64,000 nucleotides of DNA, from the NCBI RefSeq assembly GCF_016522535.1, contig NZ_JAEHOI010000001.1, positions 186,001 through 250,000 of the forward strand. Direction: 5' to 3'. Below, one piece after another: positions 59,226-64,000 of this stretch. Position numbers and translations under genes: made by a program. The notes beneath the pieces were generated by a model that was not told where the DNA came from, did no database searches, and saw only the letters and a list, made by a program, of their open reading frames with translations. Within the stretch, counting starts at the first letter, position 1, and each line of letters begins with the position of its first letter. The DNA is from Leucobacter edaphi (lineage in GTDB: Bacteria > Actinomycetota > Actinomycetes > Actinomycetales > Microbacteriaceae).

Positions 59226-60212
59226 GTGCTCATCGCACAGCGACCCACTCTGACTGAAGAACCGATCTCCGAGTTCCGTTCGCGCTTCGCCATCGAGCCG
59301 CTCGAGCCCGGCTTCGGCTACACGCTCGGCAACTCCCTGCGCCGCACGCTCCTCTCCTCGATCCCCGGCGCCGCGGTTACCAGCGTCCGCTTCGAGGGCG
59401 TGGCCCACGAGTTCACGACCATCCCGGGCGTGACCGAGGACGTCACCGAGATCATCCTCAACATCAAGGACCTCGTCGTCTCCAGCGAGCATGACGAGCC
59501 CATCACCGCCTACCTGCGCAAGACCGGCGCCGGCGAGGTCACCGCTGCCGACATCTCCGCTCCCGCGGGTGTCGAGGTGCACAACCCGGAGCTCGTCATC
59601 GCGACGCTCAGCGACTCGGCTCAGTTCGAGCTCGAGCTCACGATCGAGCGTGGCCGCGGCTACGTCTCGGCCGCGCAGAACCGCAACGACGACGCAGAGG
59701 TCGGCCGCATCCCGGTCGACTCGATCTACTCGCCGGTGCTCAAGGTCACCTACCGCGTGGAGGCCACGCGTGCCGGTGAGCGCACCGACTTCGATCGTCT
59801 CGTCGTTGATGTCGAGACCAAGCCCGCCATCAGCCCGCGCGACGCGATCGCGTCGGCCGGTTCGACCCTGGTCGAGCTGTTCGGTCTGGCCCGCGAGCTC
59901 AACACGGCCGCCGAGGGCGTCGAGATCGGCCCCGCGCCGGTCGAGGTCGTCACGGAGGGCGAGCTCTCGATCCCGATCGAGGACCTGGATCTCTCGGTGC
60001 GCAGCTACAACTGCCTCAAGCGCGAGGGCATCAACACGGTGAGCGAGCTCGTTGCGCTCTCCGAGGCCCAGCTGATGAACATCCGCAATTTCGGCCAGAA
60101 GTCGGTCTTCGAGGTGCGCGACAAGCTCACCGAGATGGGCCTCTCGCTGAAGGACGCCGTGCCTGGTTTCGATGGCGCGCAGTTCTACAGCTACGAAGAC
60201 GACAACAACTAA
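59226..60212 (+). CDS. rpoA: RNA polymerase alpha subunit
   Basis: The 328-residue protein has an N-terminal assembly domain ([20 protein letters not shown]) and the C-terminal promoter-binding domain ([20 protein letters not shown] and the [17 protein letters not shown] helix-hairpin-helix). The GTG start follows AAAGGA. It is the assembly platform for beta and beta-prime. It is followed after 43 nt by rplQ. Confidence 0.97.
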   Translation: MLIAQRPTLTEEPISEFRSRFAIEPLEPGFGYTLGNSLRRTLLSSIPGAAVTSVRFEGVAHEFTTIPGVTEDVTEIILNIKDLVVSSEHDEPITAYLRKTGAGEVTAADISAPAGVEVHNPELVIATLSDSAQFELELTIERGRGYVSAAQNRNDDAEVGRIPVDSIYSPVLKVTYRVEATRAGERTDFDRLVVDVETKPAISPRDAIASAGSTLVELFGLARELNTAAEGVEIGPAPVEVVTEGELSIPIEDLDLSVRSYNCLKREGINTVSELVALSEAQLMNIRNFGQKSVFEVRDKLTEMGLSLKDAVPGFDGAQFYSYEDDNN

Positions 60213-60255
60213 GGTCCCGACCGCCGGTCGGATCCCTCACTTACTGGAGTAAAGA

Positions 60256-60756
60256 ATGCCCAAGCCCAACAAGGGCCCCCGCCTCGGAGGCGGCCCCGCA
60301 CACGAGCGCCTGATGCTGAACCAGATGGCTGCGCAGCTCTTCGAGCACAAGCGCATCCAGACGACCGAGACGAAGGCGAAGCGCCTGCAGCCCGTCGCCG
60401 AGCGTCTCGTCACGTTCGCGAAGCGTGGCGACCTGCACGCTCGCCGTCGCGTGATGCGTCAGATCCTCGACAAGGACGTGGTGCACGAGCTCTTCACCGA
60501 GATCGCGCCGCTCGTCGAGAACCGCGAGGGTGGTTACACCCGCGTCATCAAGACCGGCTTCCGGAAGGGCGACAACGCCCCGATGGCGATCATCGAGCTC
60601 GTTCTCGAGCCCGTGACCCCGAAGCCCAAGGCGAAGAAGGCCGCCAAGGCCGAGGAGCCCAAGGCTGAGGAGCCCAAGGCCGAGGAGACCGAGGTCGCCG
60701 AGACCGAGGCTCCCGCCGAGGAGGCGGCTGAGGCTGCCGAGGAGAAGGCCGAGTAA
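60256..60756 (+). CDS. rplQ: 50S ribosomal protein L17 with an acidic C-terminal extension
   Basis: The 166-residue protein has the L17 core ([20 protein letters not shown] to the [19 protein letters not shown] region) followed by about 45 Ala/Glu/Lys-rich residues with [13 protein letters not shown] repeats. The core is normal length; the tail is common in actinobacteria and likely disordered. L17 lies near the exit tunnel. It closes the alpha operon and is followed by a strong terminator. Confidence 0.96.
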   Translation: MPKPNKGPRLGGGPAHERLMLNQMAAQLFEHKRIQTTETKAKRLQPVAERLVTFAKRGDLHARRRVMRQILDKDVVHELFTEIAPLVENREGGYTRVIKTGFRKGDNAPMAIIELVLEPVTPKPKAKKAAKAEEPKAEEPKAEETEVAETEAPAEEAAEAAEEKAE

Positions 60757-60776
60757 GGCTTCCTCACCTCATTCGA

Positions 60777-60810
60777 CTGCGCCCCGCTGGATTCGTCCGG
60801 CGGGGCGCAG
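60777..60810 (+). terminator. Terminator of the alpha operon, probably shared with the HPP gene
   Basis: A 15-bp stem with arms CTGCGCCCCGCTGGA (60777-60791) and TCCGGCGGGGCGCAG (60796-60810), one G-T pair and a TTCG tetraloop, starts 21 nt after rplQ. It sits between convergent genes. No T tract follows. Confidence 0.85.
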
Positions 60811-60839
60811 TCGTGTCTGCGGGGCCGTGGGTGCTGGCC

Positions 60840-61340
60840 TCACCACCAGTAGCTGGGGTACGGAATGCGGGTGAGGATGCTCTGCACGCGCCCGAAGATG
60901 ACGAGCACGATCGAGGCGGCGACGACGCAGCCGATGAAGCCGAGCTGCCCGTTGCCGATCGTGGCTCCGATGACCGCCGTTGCCGCTGCCGGCGAGTGGG
61001 AGGTTCTGGTGAGCAGCATCGCCCCGATGGAGACGCCGCCGGCGACCGCTGCGGCCCAGGGAGAGTTGCTGATGAGCCCAACGGAAACGCCGATGATCGC
61101 CGAGATCACTTGCCCTCCGATGACGTGGCGCGGTTGGGAGAGGGGTAGCGCGGGTGCGCCGGCGATGAGCGCCATGCTCGCGGCCATCGGCGGGATGAGG
61201 AGTGCGGTGCCCGAGAGGAGTCCGATCCCGACGAGGCTGAGGAGCGCCGCTGTGGCGGTGAGCGTGGCGAGGGCGAGTATGCGGGCGGGGAGCCGTGCCG
61301 GCGCGCGGCTCGCAAGACTGGTGCGGAGTGACTGCAGCAC
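60840..61340 (-). CDS. HPP family membrane protein
   Basis: The 166-residue protein has four hydrophobic helices with short polar loops. It contains SQPRHVIGGQVISAIIG and RTSHSPAAATAVIGATIG, matching the HPP family, in which the HPP motif is here HSP. Some plant and cyanobacterial HPP members transport nitrite, and function elsewhere is unknown. GTG start preceded by GAGGAG. It is divergent from the TetR gene, and a palindromic operator overlaps its upstream region. Confidence 0.75.
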   Translation of the reverse strand: MLQSLRTSLASRAPARLPARILALATLTATAALLSLVGIGLLSGTALLIPPMAASMALIAGAPALPLSQPRHVIGGQVISAIIGVSVGLISNSPWAAAVAGGVSIGAMLLTRTSHSPAAATAVIGATIGNGQLGFIGCVVAASIVLVIFGRVQSILTRIPYPSYWW

Positions 61341-61358
61341 GGGAGCTCCTCTCGGTCG

Positions 61359-61376
61359 CGAGAACGATCGTTCTCG
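61359..61376. promoter_or_regulatory. TetR operator 1
   Basis: CGAGAACGATCGTTCTCG is a perfect 18-bp palindrome, 19 nt from the HPP GTG. It is a probable site of the divergently encoded TetR protein. Confidence 0.75.
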
Positions 61377-61394
61377 ACCTGCTTGCTATGCTAG

Positions 61395-61410
61395 AGAATG
61401 ATCGTTCTCG
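61395..61410. promoter_or_regulatory. TetR operator 2
   Basis: GAGAATGATCGTTCTC differs from the core of operator 1 by one base and lies 35 bp from it (centre to centre). A -10-like TATGCT (61388-61393) lies between the two sites, so binding would block transcription of tetR itself. Confidence 0.7.
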
Positions 61411-61437
61411 AAGCAAAGCTGAAGGGGTGAACGGCGC

Positions 61438-62016
61438 ATGAACGCAATGGATGCCGAGCGGGAGCAGCTCCTCGACGCCGCGGAACGGCTGTTCTACGAC
61501 CGGGGATTCCAGGCGGTCGGGATGGACGCACTCCGCACGGCCGCTGCCCTCCCGCTCAAGCGCGTGTATGCGCTGTTCCCGGGGAAGGAGGCGATCGTGG
61601 TGGCCATGCTCGACCGGCGCGACGATCGCTGGCAGGGATCGCTCGCGAGGCGAATCGCGCAGGAGCCACCCGGCCCCGAACGGGTGCGCGCGCTCTTCGA
61701 CTGGCTCCATCGGTGGCTCGCTGACGAGGGATACCGGGGGTGCGCGTGGGTGAACGCCTCCGGCGAACTCGGTGCGACGTCCCCCGGGGTGGCGGAGGCT
61801 GCGCGCCGGCATCAGCATCGGCTGCGGGAGCAGATCGATCGGGTGGCTCATGAGTCCGGGATCGGGGACGCCGCGGCCGCGCTCTTCTACCTCTTCGAGG
61901 GCGCCCTGGTCACCGCGGGAATCTCCGGGAACCGCGATGCCGCGTTGGAGGCTCGGGCCGCCGCCGATCGGCTGCTCGGCGCCTCGGGCGCGTTGCCTGG
62001 CACGCCCGCGGGTTAG
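61438..62016 (+). CDS. TetR family transcriptional regulator
   Basis: The 192-residue repressor has an N-terminal helix-turn-helix (REQLLDAAERLFYDRGFQAVGMDALRTAAALPLKRVYALFPGKEAI is the domain, here described by its RLFYDRGF and VYALFPGKEA ends) and a ligand-binding domain with two Cys-free helices around residues 85-180. The reading frame overlaps the convergent acyltransferase stop by 4 nt. Its likely targets are itself and the HPP gene. Confidence 0.82.
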   Translation: MNAMDAEREQLLDAAERLFYDRGFQAVGMDALRTAAALPLKRVYALFPGKEAIVVAMLDRRDDRWQGSLARRIAQEPPGPERVRALFDWLHRWLADEGYRGCAWVNASGELGATSPGVAEAARRHQHRLREQIDRVAHESGIGDAAAALFYLFEGALVTAGISGNRDAALEARAAADRLLGASGALPGTPAG

Positions 62017-64000
62017 CGGCGGGGGAGCGCGAAGCCGATCGACTCGGCGGGGGTGTCGAGCTCGGCGATCGCCCGCTCCACGCTCTTCGCGTAGATCTCG
62101 CCGCCGGGCGGATTCGGATGGATCCCGTCGCCTGCGAGCGCGTCCTCGTGCGGGGCGACGCTCGCATCCCAGCGGGCGACGACCACGCCGCGACGGGCGT
62201 CCGCGAACGCCGCGAGCTCCCTGTTGACGCCGGGAATCCAGTCGCGCTCGGCGTGCGCGTCGACGAGCACGAGCGGTCGGTTGCCGACCCGCTTGGCGAG
62301 CGCGTCGAGCTCTTCCGGGCTCACGGGGCCGTTCGTGCCGAGTCCCACGACGACGATCCGGCGCAGCGCTTGCGTCTCGGCCTGCTCCGAAACGACGTCG
62401 ACGCCGGCGCCCATTCCCCGGGAAACGGCCGCGTCGACCGCGATTCCGGGGAAGGCGTCCTGGAGTTCGGGGAGGCTCGCGAGCATCACCGAGTCGCCGA
62501 TGGCCGAGATCTCCGGTCCCTCGGCGCGCGGGGAGAGCGCGCCGGGCCGTTTCTCGGTGTCACCGGCGGGTTTCGACCGGTCCCGATCCTGCAGCTGCGG
62601 CCGCTCGCCCGGCCCCGCGCCCGCCTCGCCGGCCGTGGCGTCGCCGCCCCGGGGCTCCGGAGGGGCGGAGGGCTCCAGGCTCTCGAGCGCGTTCAGGGGG
62701 CCGGCGAAGAACGATTGCGGATCCGCGGCCGGCTCGTTCTGCTGAGCGGTGCGGCCGCCCGGATCGGCGCCGTGATCCGCGCCGCTCTCCGCTGCGTCCC
62801 CGTCCGCCGCCGTCTCGGCTTCGGCTTCGGCATCGGCGACCGCCTGGCCGCGCGCGATCGCGGAGGCGGCGGTCGACTGCTCGGGCGCGGTGACCACGGC
62901 GTAGACGGTCCCGGGCACCGTGAGCGCGAGGACCCCGGCGAGGCCGAGTGACACGGCGAGGTTCCGTGTGGTGCGCGGGCCCCCGCGCAGGAGGCGCCGC
63001 GCCGCGCCGCGCAGACCGAGGCGCCTGACGGGCTGCTCGAGGAAGCGGTAGGAGGCCGCCGCGGCGAGGATCGTCGCCACGAAGGTGGCGGCAACGGTGA
63101 GCGGCGATCCCGGGCCGAATGCCTCGCCGAAGATCACGAGGAGCGGCCAGTGCCAGAGATAGATGCCGTAGGAGCGCTCGCCGACCCAGCGGAGCGGGTC
63201 GGCATCGAGCCAACGGCCAACGATCGCCCCCTCGCGGGTGATCGCCCAGATCGTCGCAAGCGCGGCTCCGGTGGCGAGCTGGAATCCTCCCTCGAAGCTC
63301 TCAGCGCTCCCCTCCCTGAGCGTGAGCGCCTGCCAGCCGAGCACGCCGAGCCCTGCGGCAGCGACCAGGCCCAGGCCGAGCTCGCGCAGCGCGGGCGCGA
63401 GGCGCGAGGCAGCGAGACCGGAGGCGGTCACGGGCTGCGCGTCGCCCCCGCCGGCGCGCCCGCTCAGGATCACGGCGAGCGCGGCGCCGAGGAAGAGCCC
63501 GAAGACGTGGGTGTCGGAGCCGAAGTAGATCCGCGTCGCAGCGTCGCCGCCTGCGGAGGCGTCGATCATCATGGCCGCCGACAGCGTTCCCAGGAGCAGG
63601 AACGGCAGCGCGCGGGTGACCCGGCCGGAGGCCCGGAACAGGACGAGCACGAGGAGCGGCAGCACCAGGTAGAACTGCTCCTCGATCGCGAGCGACCACG
63701 TGTTCCGGAAGATCTCCGGATTGTCGCGCGTGAAGTAGTCGGATCCGATCGCGATGTAGACCCAGTTGCTCACGAAGAACACGGCCCCGGCGATCTGCTT
63801 CCCGATCCCCACGAGCAGGTCGCCGCGCACCAGCGCTGCGAGCGACGAGCTCACGAGGAGGACGAGCGCGAGGGCGGGCAGCAGGCGCCTGGCCCGCCTC
63901 CGCCAGAAGTGCAGCAGATTGATCGTCCCGCTCCGCCGATGCTCCCTCAGGAGCAGTGAGGTGATCAGAAAACCGCTGATCGCAAAGAAAATATCCACGC
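62013..64000 (-). CDS. Acyltransferase-3 / SGNH O-acetyltransferase (5' end outside window)
   Basis: The visible part is 662 codons, starting inside the protein (VDIFFAISGFLITSLLLREH). It has about ten membrane helices of the AT3 family with motifs NTWSLAIEEQFYLVLPL and GERSYGIYLWHWPLLV, then a Pro/Ala/Glu-rich linker (about residues 390-490), and a C-terminal SGNH domain with ISAIGDSVMLASLPE and DGIHPNPPGG. Such proteins O-acetylate surface polysaccharide or peptidoglycan (OafA/OatA group). The gene runs off the right edge, so its true start is missing. Confidence 0.85.
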   Translation of the reverse strand, partial: VDIFFAISGFLITSLLLREHRRSGTINLLHFWRRRARRLLPALALVLLVSSSLAALVRGDLLVGIGKQIAGAVFFVSNWVYIAIGSDYFTRDNPEIFRNTWSLAIEEQFYLVLPLLVLVLFRASGRVTRALPFLLLGTLSAAMMIDASAGGDAATRIYFGSDTHVFGLFLGAALAVILSGRAGGGDAQPVTASGLAASRLAPALRELGLGLVAAAGLGVLGWQALTLREGSAESFEGGFQLATGAALATIWAITREGAIVGRWLDADPLRWVGERSYGIYLWHWPLLVIFGEAFGPGSPLTVAATFVATILAAAASYRFLEQPVRRLGLRGAARRLLRGGPRTTRNLAVSLGLAGVLALTVPGTVYAVVTAPEQSTAASAIARGQAVADAEAEAETAADGDAAESGADHGADPGGRTAQQNEPAADPQSFFAGPLNALESLEPSAPPEPRGGDATAGEAGAGPGERPQLQDRDRSKPAGDTEKRPGALSPRAEGPEISAIGDSVMLASLPELQDAFPGIAVDAAVSRGMGAGVDVVSEQAETQALRRIVVVGLGTNGPVSPEELDALAKRVGNRPLVLVDAHAERDWIPGVNRELAAFADARRGVVVARWDASVAPHEDALAGDGIHPNPPGGEIYAKSVERAIAELDTPAESIGFALPRR

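Overview
The window is a high-G+C actinobacterial chromosome segment. It contains a mycothione reductase (mycothiol is confined to Actinobacteria), many GTG/TTG starts, and many genes whose start codon lies 6-8 nt after a TANNNT -10 hexamer, which suggests leaderless transcripts. Gene order and content (rpoBC, str, S10, spc and alpha clusters without rpsN and rpsD) point to Micrococcales, most likely Microbacteriaceae. I do not assign a genus.

Bases 1-26810 are a mixed housekeeping and accessory region. In order it holds small membrane proteins; a zinc-ribbon-like gene divergent from an OhrR-type regulator over a pair of operators; a YaeQ protein; a two-gene unit of a DUF2510 membrane protein and a membrane-anchored HExxH metallopeptidase; a Mn/Zn-type ABC importer behind overlapping palindromes; a CopB copper ATPase with a CsoR-type box; an SDR/MarR locus with a palindromic operator; two more SDRs; an in-frame pirin-acetyltransferase fusion; a DsbA-like thioredoxin; an acyltransferase; mycothione reductase; Nudix proteins; a VanY-like peptidase; a nitrilase-family amidohydrolase; and a tightly overlapping PAP2 / glutaredoxin / spermidine-synthase-like / SprT-like run.

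Bases 27111-60756 are the transcription and translation core: rpoB-rpoC; a coupled three-gene membrane cluster of unknown role; rpsL-rpsG-fusA-tuf; two glycan-biosynthesis genes inserted before the S10 operon; then rpsJ through rplO, secY-adk-map, infA-rpmJ-rpsM-rpsK-rpoA-rplQ. rpsN (expected between rplE and rpsH) and rpsD (expected between rpsK and rpoA) are absent, and both positions hold hairpins. RpoB carries Asn and Ala at rifampicin-pocket positions that are usually His and Ser.

Bases 60757-64000 hold an HPP-family membrane protein divergent from a TetR regulator with two palindromic operators, and a 5'-truncated acyltransferase-3/SGNH O-acetyltransferase running off the right edge.

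The core machinery is conventional. The least explained loci are the DUF2510/metallopeptidase pair, the post-rpoC membrane cluster, the pirin-GNAT fusion, the structured spacers where S14 and S4 genes would sit, and a possible leaderless leader peptide before secY.
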